Positions 19,501 to 26,389 of a stretch of DNA of 64,000 nt are shown piece after piece. The stretch covers positions 5,500,001 through 5,564,000 of the forward strand of contig NZ_SNWR01000001.1 of NCBI RefSeq assembly GCF_004362215.1. Direction: 5' to 3'. The translations under genes were made by a program, and so were the position numbers. Source of the DNA: Paractinoplanes brasiliensis. GTDB lineage: Bacteria; Actinomycetota; Actinomycetes; Mycobacteriales; Micromonosporaceae. Below the pieces are notes generated by a model. That model saw only the letters and a program-made list of their open reading frames with translations. It was not told the DNA's origin and did no database searches. Each line of letters starts with the position of its first letter. The stretch's first letter is position 1.

Positions 19501-20419
19501 TGACTGGCTGAAAGACGTGGAGGCGCTGTTCGGGGCGGATGTCCGCGACGAGGTCCTGGCCCGGGCGGCCGAGAAGGGGCGGCTCGACGCCTTGCTGGTG
19601 GCGGACCCTGACCGCGTACGGGCGTCGGTTGACCTTTTGCATGCGGTGTTGTCGCTGGCCGGAGGGCTTCCCGAGGCGCGGCTGGCCAAGTTGCGGCCGT
19701 TGGTGGCCCGCCTGACCGACGAGCTGACCGCTCGACTGGCGCGACGGATCCGGCCCGCGCTCACAGGGATCGGGACACCCCGGCCCACGCTTCGGCCGAG
19801 CGGACGGCTCGATCTGGCGGCGACCCTCCGGCGCAACCTGCACACCGCGCGGACCGACGGCGACGGGCGAGTGCGGATCGTGCCGGAAAGGCCGGTCTTC
19901 CGCAGCCGGGGGCGGCGCAGCGTCGACTGGCAGGTGATCCTGCTGGTGGACGTGTCCGGGTCGATGGAGGAGTCGACGATCTGGGCCGCGCTCACCGCGT
20001 CGGTGCTGGCCGGGGTGCCCGCCCTGCGGACGCACTTCGTCACGTTCTCGACCGAGGTGATCGACCTGACCGACCGGGTGACCGACCCGCTGTCGCTGCT
20101 GCTGGGGATCCGGGTGGGCGGCGGCACGCACATCGCGGCGGCGCTGCGGTACGCCCGACAGATGAGCGTCGTGCCCGCCCGCACGATGGTGATCACGATC
20201 AGCGACTTCGAGGAGGGGTTCCCGCTGGGTGACCTGCTCGGCGCCACCAGGGCCCTGGTCGACGACGGCGTGACGCTGCTCGGCTGCGCAAGCCTCGATG
20301 ACCAGGGCCGTCCGCGCTACAGCACCGGGGTGGCCGGGCAGCTCGTCGCGGCCGGAATGCCGGTGGCCGCGTTGAGCCCGCTCGAGCTGGCGGGCTGGAT
20401 CGGGGACCGGGTCCGATGA
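16547..20419 (+). CDS. DUF5682-vWA fusion protein (YehM + YehP in one chain)
   Basis: A 1290-residue protein starting at GTG 16547, overlapping the MoxR end by 8 bp. The N-terminal part, about 760 residues, is DUF5682: GVRHHSPVLAAAVPALLD at the start, LVELPAEMQPWL and VVVGAFHAPALL. A low-complexity Ser/Gly/Ala/Pro linker (residues about 780-925) follows. The last 370 residues hold a vWA domain with a complete MIDAS: D1135-x-S-x-S in LLVDVSGSM, GGGTH, and ISDFEE. In E. coli these two parts are separate genes (yehM and yehP). vWA domains bind metal and recruit MoxR ATPases, so this chain probably links client recognition to the ATPase. Confidence 0.85.
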   Translation: MTDPRSQISSLADDPRVQLIGVRHHSPVLAAAVPALLDAFDPATVLVELPAEMQPWLGGLADPGLSAPVALAAADPDGAVAFYPFADFSPELAALRWAHRRGVPAICCDLPLVDRAWRARAGSAPAASEPGHAGQASSGTAASGADRESGAGSVAGSSWAEAVQATLTGRADDDLWDRWVEAGAPGSPPESVRRAALAAGWALRQDASRSGFDAIDLAREAWMRGHLSRTRGRVSVVVGAFHAPALLDGPVPDEFPLVSAAELPRSEAEPVISLVPYTFDLLDARSGYPAGIRDPRWQQAVHECAADPEGIRRAADRFAVEVTRELRAHGQPAGPGEAAEVARLAADLASLRSLPAPGRGELVEALQTVLAQGAPAGVGRGVARAMDTVLIGQRRGRLPKGTPVTGLRPAVEADLVRLKLPGPGEKWKQVRLDPMRSPTDRERDLMIRRLNAFGALYGSAGTSGPVPGGETLTTTWRVEWTPSADAALAVAALHGVTTAQAAEGVLASRRRREQQAGGPTAEQALAGLEEAAACGLPSLTRARLSDVRGMVGGLEQIVAGLRLLGRLERGHLGEPLVDVSDARDTLQAAAVAAVAGLTGSQRLEDARALLDLVQSADESGRRLRLGHAIKTLARDGSPLMRGAAAAVGVLLGHEEPQAFGVRLGSWADLPGAEATDRLRGALSVAGALLQSPGEALTPLLTVIETMPDDTFVRRLPALRGGFDALSPADRDRLLETVTDRHGDFSAALPTDAITLAAWMAADRAGAAAIRFVGLSVDAVAPSGASGAKPSASGAMSAGPSGVGAIERSPFGAMSAGPSGSASGATFVGAGPLDVVPPGPPAAEPSGTGAVSGGAGPSGVSATERSGSGATFAGAGPVDVVSSGAPATEPSLSSVTFAGVGAVGDSSPGASVLGRSLGADAAGERAVEIAAVERWRLLLGRESDQLAPGRRRLATALDELYGGGRGEGAYTVGGGGGQETAYPEARDWLKDVEALFGADVRDEVLARAAEKGRLDALLVADPDRVRASVDLLHAVLSLAGGLPEARLAKLRPLVARLTDELTARLARRIRPALTGIGTPRPTLRPSGRLDLAATLRRNLHTARTDGDGRVRIVPERPVFRSRGRRSVDWQVILLVDVSGSMEESTIWAALTASVLAGVPALRTHFVTFSTEVIDLTDRVTDPLSLLLGIRVGGGTHIAAALRYARQMSVVPARTMVITISDFEEGFPLGDLLGATRALVDDGVTLLGCASLDDQGRPRYSTGVAGQLVAAGMPVAALSPLELAGWIGDRVR
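18880..19310 (+). repeat. Low-complexity coding linker in DUF5682-vWA gene
   Basis: This stretch encodes about 140 residues made of recurring short blocks: GAMSAGPSG twice, GATFVGAGP and GATFAGAGP, and ERSPFG and ERSGSG. The blocks are imperfect repeats of roughly 30-45 bp and join the two domains of the fusion. The composition is almost only Ala, Gly, Pro, Ser, Val and Thr, as expected for a disordered tether grown by repeat slippage. Confidence 0.7.
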
Positions 20420-20590
20420 GCCCGCCGCAACGGGTTGCTTTGACGGGTTCGCCGGTCGGGGTCGGTTCGGGTCCGATGGGCGTGCCGCAACGGGTTGCTT
20501 TGACAGGCCCGCCGATCGTGGCCGGCTCGGGTCCGATGGGTCTGCTGCGGTGGATTGCCTTGACGCGTTCGCCGATCGTGGGTGGGCCCG
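20411..20590 (+). repeat. Three tandem 60-bp repeats
   Basis: Units begin at 20411, 20471 and 20531, each starting GTCCGATG and containing the block CGGGTTGCTTTGAC or a close variant. The period is exactly 60 bp. The first unit starts within the 3' end of the fusion gene. The same GTCCGATGAGC junction recurs at 20647, where the SWIM gene starts, so the tract may have arisen by copying a gene-junction segment. Confidence 0.85.
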
Positions 20591-20655
20591 AAACGGGGCG
20601 GGGCTCGACGAACCTGCCGGAATCGGCCGGCGGGATGGGGGAAAGGGTCCGATGA
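20416..20655 (+). CDS. 79-residue ORF made of three 20-residue repeats
   Basis: Encodes three copies of a 20-residue unit, each starting with Met: MSPPQRVALTG, MGVPQRVALTG, MGLLRWIALTR. Its ATG overlaps the stop of the vWA fusion (ATGA) and its TGA overlaps the ATG of the SWIM gene (ATGA), so ribosomes could pass through all three genes. No family is recognised. It may be a real small peptide or simply an in-frame repeat that keeps translational coupling intact. No ribosome binding site of its own is clear. Confidence 0.4.
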   Translation: MSPPQRVALTGSPVGVGSGPMGVPQRVALTGPPIVAGSGPMGLLRWIALTRSPIVGGPETGRGSTNLPESAGGMGERVR

Positions 20656-23174
20656 GCTTGCCGCCGGTTGATCCGTCCGTGACCGCTGACGCCGTGGCCG
20701 CGCTGCCCGCCCGCCTGAAAGGCCGCTTGGACGCCGCCGTCGAGCAGGCGCGTGCGTGGCCGGTTGCCGTTGACGGCAGCACCGTCACCGTGCGCCCCGA
20801 CGAGAAGACCATTGTCACGCTGACGACGCCGGTCTTGGCCGTCGCCGATGCCGTGTGCGGTTGTCTTCTGTCGCCTCGCTGCCTGCACCGGGCGGCGGTG
20901 CTGAGTGCGGCTCCCATCGCAACCGCACTTGAGCCGGATCCCAGTGACTCGCTTGAGCCGGGTCTCGGCGTTGGCTCGCTTGAGCCGGGCCTCGACGTTG
21001 GCTCGCTTGAGCCGGACCTCGCCGGTGACCCATCCGCTCCCGGTCCGTCGGCGGACAAAGGCCCCTCGGCGGACCAGCGGAGCGAGCCGGGTTGCCGGGC
21101 CGCGCTGCCGGACACCGAGCCGCAGGTCAGTCGTGCTCAGCGGGTGGCGGCCGATGGGCTTCGGGTGGCGGCGGCTGAGATGCTGGCCGGGGGAGTGCCG
21201 GGTGGCGGGGCCGTCACGCAGGCCTCGCTGCTGCGCGCTGCCCATCAGGCCCGCGCTGCCGGGCTGCAGGCGGGGGCGGCGGTTGCTGTGCGGGTCGTGG
21301 AACATCTGCGGGCGGCACGGCGGGAAGATCCGGCGTTTCGGCGGGCCGACCTCGCTGCTGACGTGCGGGAACTGCTCCTCATCTGCCATCGGGTGGCAGC
21401 CGGGGACAACACGGCCGTCGGGGTGGCCCGGCGTGACTACCAACCGGTGGGTGATCTGCGGCTCTTCGGGCTCTTCTGCGAGCCCGTACGGGCGGCGACC
21501 GGGCACGCCGGCGCGGTGACCTACCTGGCCGACTCCTCGGGGCGGGTCTGGGTGGTGTCCGACGTCAAACCGGCCGAGCCGTCAGTGGCGGTGACTGCCA
21601 CGCGGGCCTCGGTCGACCTGGGGGAGGCACGGCTGAGCCACCACCACCTGTCCCGGGCCGGTCTGCGCGCGATCAATGCCCACGCGTCGGCGGCCGGCCG
21701 GCTCAGCCACGGCCGCGCGCGGCAGGCGGTTGCGGCGCCCGGTGTCGGCTGGTTCGAGGAGCCGCTCGCCGCCCTCTGGCGAGTCAACGTCACCGAGCAG
21801 GTCGGCCGTTGGCTTGCCGCCGCCGCGCTCCCGGTTCTCGAACGACCCGCCGCGCACGATCTTGCTTATCTCGACGGGGTCGTAGTGGGCGCCGACCGCC
21901 GGGGCCTGCTGCTGGCTGTCGGCGGGCGGCAGGTTGTCGCTGTGGGGGCGCCGATCGAGGATCCGGCGCTGCCCTACGTCGGGAATCTGCGGTTGCTGGC
22001 GACCCATGCCCGCGGGTGGCCGGTCCGGGTTGCGGGGCGTTTCACCGGTCCGGGCACTGTCGACGCGCTGGCGTTGGGGGCGCCGTGGCTTCCGCCGTCG
22101 TACGGCGGCCATGTTGATCTCGGTGCTCAGCGACTGAACCGGGCCGACGTGCCGGCGGGCCCGCCGGGTCGCGCCGTGGGCGAAGCGGCGACAACAGCGC
22201 TGGAGCCGACCCCGGGGGTGAGCGCGGTGCCTGGGCCGACCCCGGGGGTGAGCGCGGTGCCTGGGCCGACCCCGGGGGTGGGTGCGGTGCCTGGGCCGAC
22301 CCCGGGGGTGGGTGCGGTGCCTGGGCCGACCCCGGGGGTGGGTGCGGTGCCTGGGCCGACCCCGGGGGTGGGTGCGGTGCCTGGGCCGACCCCGGGGGTG
22401 AGCGCGGTGCCTGGGCCGACCCCGGGGGTGAGCGCAGTGCCGGGGCCGACCCCGGGGGTTGGCGCAGTCCGTGAGTCCAACCCGGGGGTGGGCGCGGCGC
22501 TGGAGTCTGGTTCGGGGGTGGGCGGGGCGCTGGAGCCCGGCCCGGCGGGGAACGCAGGGCTGGAGTCGAACCCGGGGGTGGGTGCGGTGCCGGGGCCGAC
22601 CCCGGGGGTGGGCGCAGTTCGTGAGTTCAACCCGGGGGTGGGCGCGGCGCTGGAGTCTGGTTCGGGGGTGGGCGGGGCGCTGGAGCCCGGCCCGGCGGGG
22701 AACGCAGGGCCGGAGTCGAACCCGGGGGTGGGTGCGGTGCCGGGGCCGACCCCGGGGGTGGGCGCAGTTCGTGAGTTCAACCCGGGGGTGGGCGCGGCGC
22801 TGGAGTCTGGTTCGGGGGTGGGCGGGGCGCTGGAGCCCGGCCCGGCGGGGAACGCAGGGCCGGAGCGCAACCCGTCGGTGAACGCCGCGCCGCCGTTGCA
22901 TCTTGTTCGGCATCAGTTGGAGCGGGTGGTGGCGACCGGCCGGGCGGCCCTGCTGTCCGGTGCCGAGGAGGACGCACGCCGGCTGTCCGCGGCTCACCTG
23001 GTGACGGCCGCCGCGGTGGTGCGGGCGCTCGGCGCGGCGGGCGTACGACGTACGCGGGATGTGTTCGGACGCCTCGATCCGCACGACGCTGAGCGCCTGG
23101 CCGACGCCTGGTTGACCGCTGCTGTTTACGAGCAGGCGGCCACGGCCGAGGCGACGAGGGTTGCGTGGGGGTGA
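20652..23174 (+). CDS. SWIM zinc-finger protein (YehQ-like) with long repeat insert
   Basis: An 840-residue protein; ATG 20652 is chosen because GGGGGAAAGG precedes it. The SWIM motif (C-x-C, C-x-H) is C69-G-C71 and C77-L-H79, within CGCLLSPRCLH. SWIM fingers bind zinc and usually nucleic acid or protein. Residues about 150-510 form the conserved body (AVAVRVVEHLRAARREDPAFRRADL and onward is visible only in part as a recognised family feature). Residues about 515-740 are a tandem 10-residue repeat with the core NPGVGA or TPGVGA. The last 100 residues resume ordinary coding (HLVRHQLERVVATGRAALLS). It closes the MoxR-vWA operon, as yehQ does in E. coli. The DNA-binding role is family knowledge, not shown here. 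Confidence 0.78.
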   Translation: MSLPPVDPSVTADAVAALPARLKGRLDAAVEQARAWPVAVDGSTVTVRPDEKTIVTLTTPVLAVADAVCGCLLSPRCLHRAAVLSAAPIATALEPDPSDSLEPGLGVGSLEPGLDVGSLEPDLAGDPSAPGPSADKGPSADQRSEPGCRAALPDTEPQVSRAQRVAADGLRVAAAEMLAGGVPGGGAVTQASLLRAAHQARAAGLQAGAAVAVRVVEHLRAARREDPAFRRADLAADVRELLLICHRVAAGDNTAVGVARRDYQPVGDLRLFGLFCEPVRAATGHAGAVTYLADSSGRVWVVSDVKPAEPSVAVTATRASVDLGEARLSHHHLSRAGLRAINAHASAAGRLSHGRARQAVAAPGVGWFEEPLAALWRVNVTEQVGRWLAAAALPVLERPAAHDLAYLDGVVVGADRRGLLLAVGGRQVVAVGAPIEDPALPYVGNLRLLATHARGWPVRVAGRFTGPGTVDALALGAPWLPPSYGGHVDLGAQRLNRADVPAGPPGRAVGEAATTALEPTPGVSAVPGPTPGVSAVPGPTPGVGAVPGPTPGVGAVPGPTPGVGAVPGPTPGVGAVPGPTPGVSAVPGPTPGVSAVPGPTPGVGAVRESNPGVGAALESGSGVGGALEPGPAGNAGLESNPGVGAVPGPTPGVGAVREFNPGVGAALESGSGVGGALEPGPAGNAGPESNPGVGAVPGPTPGVGAVREFNPGVGAALESGSGVGGALEPGPAGNAGPERNPSVNAAPPLHLVRHQLERVVATGRAALLSGAEEDARRLSAAHLVTAAAVVRALGAAGVRRTRDVFGRLDPHDAERLADAWLTAAVYEQAATAEATRVAWG
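20928..21032 (+). repeat. Tandem 27-bp repeat in SWIM gene
   Basis: Units starting CTTGAGCCGG occur at 20928, 20952, 20979 and 21006. The last three are spaced exactly 27 bp and encode the 9-residue unit LEPGLGVGS and variants. The repeat follows shortly after the SWIM motif. Confidence 0.8.
22201..22860 (+). repeat. Minisatellite: 22 monomers of 30 bp with 150-bp higher-order unit
   Basis: Twenty-two contiguous 30-bp monomers fill this stretch without a single frame-breaking indel; a 23rd degenerate one follows at 22861. Monomers 1-9 are nearly identical and encode PTPGVSAVPG or PTPGVGAVPG. From 22411 onward five monomer types recur in fixed order, making a 150-bp (50-residue) higher-order unit; the copies at 22561-22710 and 22711-22860 differ by few bases. 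The pattern shows slippage at monomer level and unequal exchange at the higher level. Confidence 0.95.
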
Positions 23175-23229
23175 GGCCGGGTACGATAGCCGTTTGCCTG
23201 CTTCCGGGTGAACCGACAGGAGCAGAAAG

Positions 23230-24045
23230 GTGAACGGAAGGTTAACGGGAGGACGTTTCGAATGGTGGATCCGGGTAAAGCGGGTCGCCATGCCGGACCT
23301 CGAGCGACACGGGTGTGCAGTGACTGAAGCATTGATGACCAGGGGTTTCTGGCGGCCGCCGCTGACCGGCCAGGTGCCGAAGGTCGAGCTCAAGGTGGCC
23401 GTCGCGCCGGACGACCTGCGCATGCTCGGCGCCGACCTGAGCGGCGGGGCGCTCCGCCGGGTCTACTTCCTCGACACCATCGACCTGGCCCTGCAGCGCC
23501 ACGGCTTGATCGTCCGGATCCGGAGCACCGCGGGGCGCAGCGCCGACGCCGTGGTCAAGTTGCGTCCGGTGTTGCCCAAGGCGCTGCCGGGCTGGCTGCG
23601 CCGTGACGACGGGTTCGCAGTCGAGATCGACGCGCTGCCCGACAACTACGCCTGCTCGGGCACCCTCAAGCGGCGTCTCGGCCGGCGCGACGTCGAGCGT
23701 GCGGTCGAAGCCGGCAAGCCGCTGGCCCGGCTGCTCTCCAGCCGGCAGAAGCGCCTGCTCACGGCGTACGCGAATGTGCCGTTGAACGCCCTGCTCACGT
23801 TCGGCCCGGTCGAGGTGCGGCGCTGCCGGCTCACGCTCGCGGCGCTCGACCATCCGCTGGTCGCCGAGCGGTGGAAGTTCCCCGACGGCTCGGTCATCGC
23901 CGAGTTGTCGACGCGCTGTCCGACGCAGCGGGCTGCCGAGATCGCCGACGAGACGTCGAGCGCGCTCCGGGCGTACGGGATCATGCCCGACGTCGAGGCG
24001 CAGGTGACCAAGACCGAGGCGACGCTGCGCTATTTCAGCGCCTGA
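23230..24045 (+). CDS. CYTH-like protein
   Basis: A 271-residue cytoplasmic protein resembling CYTH (CyaB/thiamine triphosphatase) proteins. It has VELKVAV as a weak form of the ExExK signature (first Glu is Lys), VYFLDTIDLALQRHGLIVRIR, VVKLRPV and GFAVEID, which follow the strand order of the CYTH tunnel fold that binds triphosphates with Mg2+. GTG 23230 follows AGGAG; a later start at 23319 or 23335 is possible because the first 30 residues do not look conserved. Enzymatic activity is uncertain with the degenerate signature. Confidence 0.6.
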   Translation: MNGRLTGGRFEWWIRVKRVAMPDLERHGCAVTEALMTRGFWRPPLTGQVPKVELKVAVAPDDLRMLGADLSGGALRRVYFLDTIDLALQRHGLIVRIRSTAGRSADAVVKLRPVLPKALPGWLRRDDGFAVEIDALPDNYACSGTLKRRLGRRDVERAVEAGKPLARLLSSRQKRLLTAYANVPLNALLTFGPVEVRRCRLTLAALDHPLVAERWKFPDGSVIAELSTRCPTQRAAEIADETSSALRAYGIMPDVEAQVTKTEATLRYFSA

Positions 24046-24082
24046 CGCCCCTGAGGCCCTGCGGCTGCTGAGCCCCCTGCGG

Positions 24083-24793
24083 CTACTGAGCCTGCTGAGG
24101 TTGCTGAGGCGCGTGAAGGCCCAGAGCGCGCGCCCGTGCGACCACCTGACCCCGCTCCGAGCTCGGGAAACGGTCGAGCATGGCACGCAGCTCGGCCGCG
24201 GTGACGTTGGCGCCGAAGGCCTCGGTGCCGGGCTCGAGGCGTACGCCCTCAGCCAGCGTTCCCGCGATCACCGGGTCGAACCCGAGATCGTCGACCAGCG
24301 CCGCCACCGCCTCGACGTCGGCCGGGCCGTCACCGGCGACCGCGATCGCCTTACGCCCCGCAGTCCCCGCCGGCCGAGCACCCTCCTCGAGGTCGTGGTA
24401 GCCCATGTGGTTGAACGCCTTGACCACCCGCGACCCGGGCAGGAAGGCCTGCACGATCTCGCTGGACGAGGTGCGCGGGTCGGTCAGGTCGTCGCGGATG
24501 CCGTCGACCTCCCACCAGTAGTTCATGGCGTCGACGACGATCTTGCCGCGCAGCTGCTCGACCGGAACGCCGCGATACTTGCCCAGGGGCAGCGCGAGCA
24601 CCACCACGTCGGCTCGGGCCGCCGCGTCGGCCGAGGTGGTGGGCTCGGCCCCGGGCGCCAGCACGCCGACGATCAGGCGGATCTTCGAGACGTCGCCGGA
24701 GCCGGAGATGAGCACCTTGTGCCCGGCGGCCAGCGCGAGCCGGGCCAGGACGGTGCCGACTTTTCCGGCGCCGAGGATGCCGATCGTGGTCAT
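24083..24793 (-). CDS. NADPH-dependent F420 reductase-like oxidoreductase
   Basis: A 236-residue protein starting at ATG 24793 after AAAGGTGA; the frame extends further upstream only as a shadow. The N-terminus has a Rossmann nucleotide-binding loop (IGILGAGKVGTVLARLAL). VVVLALPL, VVDAMNYWW and VVKAFNHMG are typical of the F420:NADP oxidoreductase-like family, which transfers hydride between F420 and NADP. It sits 15 bp after the luciferase-like F420 enzyme in the same operon, so it may recycle reduced F420 for it. The C-terminal tail is Gln-rich (PQQPQQAQ). Confidence 0.78.
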   Translation of the reverse strand: MTTIGILGAGKVGTVLARLALAAGHKVLISGSGDVSKIRLIVGVLAPGAEPTTSADAAARADVVVLALPLGKYRGVPVEQLRGKIVVDAMNYWWEVDGIRDDLTDPRTSSSEIVQAFLPGSRVVKAFNHMGYHDLEEGARPAGTAGRKAIAVAGDGPADVEAVAALVDDLGFDPVIAGTLAEGVRLEPGTEAFGANVTAAELRAMLDRFPSSERGQVVARARALGLHAPQQPQQAQ

Positions 24794-24807
24794 GGCTGAG
24801 TCACCTT

Positions 24808-25842
24808 TCAGTCGGCCAGCAGGTCGCGGGTCATCGGGATGACCTTGGACCCGAACAGCTCGACGGCACGCAGGCGGGCGGAGGCCGGGATCGAACCGGC
24901 GCTGTAGATCATGTCGAACCGGCCGACGCCGAGCACCTTGATGGCGCGGGCCATCTTGCGGGCCACGGTCTCGGGCGAGCCGATGTAGAGCGAGCCCTGC
25001 TCGACCTCGTAGTCGAACTCTTCCTTGCGCAGCGGGGGCCAGCCGCGCAGCGCGCCGATCCGGTCGCGCATGACCTTGAAGCGCGGGTAGAACACTTCCT
25101 TGGCCTCCTCGTCGGTGTCCGCGACGAACCCCGGCGAGTGCATCCCGACGGGGTGCGCCTTGGTGCCGAGCTGGTCGGCGGCCCGGCGATAGAGATCCAC
25201 GTACGGGGCGAAGCGGTCGGGCATGCCGCCGATGATCGCCAGCATCAGGGGCAGACCGTACCGCGCTGTGCGGACGACCGACTGCGGGGAGCCGCCCACG
25301 CCGACCCACGTCGTCAACCGGCCCGAGTCGGTCTTGGGGAAGACGTCGGCGTCCACGAGCGGGGCCCGGGTGGTGCCGCTCCAGGTCACCGGCTTCTCGT
25401 CGAGCAACTGCACGAACAGCTCGATCTTCTCTTCGAAGAGCTTGTCGTAGTCGGCCAGGTCGTAGCCGAACAGCGGGAACGACTCGGTGAAGGATCCGCG
25501 GCCCAGGATGACCTCGGCGCGGCCGTTGGAGAGCGCGTCGACGGTGGCGAAGCGCTGGAAGACGCGTACGGGGTCGTCGGAGCTCAGCACCGTGACACCG
25601 GACGCCAGATGGATGCGCTCGGTCTTGCCGGCGATGCCCGCGAGCACCGTCTCGGGGCTGGAGATCGCGTACTCCGGGCGGTGGTGCTCGCCGAGCGCGA
25701 TCACGTCGACGCCCAGCTGGTCGGCCAGCACCGCCTCGTCGACGACCTGGCGGATCGCGTCGCCGTGCGAGAGCAGGTTGCCGTGGTCGTCCTCGGGCAG
25801 GTCTCCGAACGTGTCGAGACCGAAGGTGAGTTCCGTCATCAT
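24808..25842 (-). CDS. LLM-class flavin/F420-dependent oxidoreductase
   Basis: A 344-residue luciferase-like monooxygenase family member. Diagnostic segments are ADQLGVDVIALGEHH near residue 45, HLASGVTVLSSDDPVRVF, ILGRGSFTESFPLFGYD, and VGVGGSPQSVVR. Such enzymes use F420H2 or FMNH2 to reduce or oxygenate organic substrates in the cytoplasm. The next gene downstream is an F420 reductase-like protein. The start lies 16 bp from the operator at 25858, and the gene is divergent from a MarR regulator, which is therefore its likely repressor. The substrate is unknown. Confidence 0.85.
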   Translation of the reverse strand: MMTELTFGLDTFGDLPEDDHGNLLSHGDAIRQVVDEAVLADQLGVDVIALGEHHRPEYAISSPETVLAGIAGKTERIHLASGVTVLSSDDPVRVFQRFATVDALSNGRAEVILGRGSFTESFPLFGYDLADYDKLFEEKIELFVQLLDEKPVTWSGTTRAPLVDADVFPKTDSGRLTTWVGVGGSPQSVVRTARYGLPLMLAIIGGMPDRFAPYVDLYRRAADQLGTKAHPVGMHSPGFVADTDEEAKEVFYPRFKVMRDRIGALRGWPPLRKEEFDYEVEQGSLYIGSPETVARKMARAIKVLGVGRFDMIYSAGSIPASARLRAVELFGSKVIPMTRDLLAD

Positions 25843-25857
25843 GACCCCCTCAAGCTG

Positions 25858-25898
25858 ATTGACGTGTCAATTATGCCCGCTACTATTGACACGTCAAT
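25858..25898. promoter_or_regulatory. Twin MarR operators overlapping two divergent promoters
   Basis: ATTGACGTGTCAAT at 25858-25871 and its reverse complement ATTGACACGTCAAT at 25885-25898 are 6-bp palindromes around a 2-bp centre, 27 bp apart centre to centre. The plus promoter reads TTGACG (25859-25864), 16 bp, TACTAT (25881-25886). The minus promoter reads TTGACG (25897-25892), 16 bp, CATAAT (25875-25870). Each operator covers the -35 of one promoter and touches the -10 of the other, so one regulator could shut both. Confidence 0.82.
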
Positions 25899-25914
25899 CA
25901 CAGGAGGTGGAGTT

Positions 25915-26379
25915 GTGAGCACCGGCACCCGGAGGTTCCCGACCCGCGACGAGCTCCGCGTCTGGCGCGACTTCCTCGAGACGGGTGAGCTGCTGAGAGG
26001 CGAGATGGCGGCCCGGCTGCAGCAGTCGTCCGGGCTCTCGCCGGGGGACTATGCGGTGCTGCTCGCGCTGAGCGAGGCCGCCGGTCACCGGCTGCGGTCG
26101 TCCGAGCTGGCGGCCACCATCGGCTGGGAGCGCAGCCGGCTGTCCCATCACCTGGGCCGCATGGAGAAACGCGGGCTGATCCGCCGCGAGGAGTGCGCCA
26201 CCGACAACCGGGGCGCCGAGGTGGTGCTGACCCCCGACGGCCTGGCCGGCTTTCAGGAGGCGACCCGCCCCCACCTGCGCGACATCCGCGAGATCTTCGT
26301 CGACGCGCTGACCCCGCAGCAGCTCGAGGCGGCGGGTGAGATCGCGGCCGCGCTGCGCGCCCACCTCGTACGGGGGTAG
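25915..26379 (+). CDS. MarR-family transcriptional regulator
   Basis: A 154-residue winged-helix repressor. The recognition region reads LRSSELAATIGWERSRLSHHLGRMEKRGLI, given here only as its centre, WERSRLSHHLGRME, with the wing residues RRE and NRGAEVVLT following. GTG 25915 follows AGGAGG at 25902-25907. It is divergent from the luciferase-like/F420 operon across two palindromic sites, and 10 bp upstream of an epimerase gene on its own strand. It probably represses itself and the divergent operon until a small ligand binds. Confidence 0.88.
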   Translation: MSTGTRRFPTRDELRVWRDFLETGELLRGEMAARLQQSSGLSPGDYAVLLALSEAAGHRLRSSELAATIGWERSRLSHHLGRMEKRGLIRREECATDNRGAEVVLTPDGLAGFQEATRPHLRDIREIFVDALTPQQLEAAGEIAAALRAHLVRG

Positions 26380-26389
26380 AAAGGTCCTC

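Noticed and set aside
16112..21115. Very long open frame on the minus strand opposite the MoxR, DUF5682-vWA and SWIM genes
   Set aside because: High GC at third codon positions removes stops from the opposite frames. The product is basic and low in complexity with no domains, and the plus strand has clear families and coupled starts.
22201..22860. CRISPR-like periodic array
   Set aside because: Repeat and spacer are not separable: all 30 bp recur, units are contiguous, the frame is kept and no cas genes are near.
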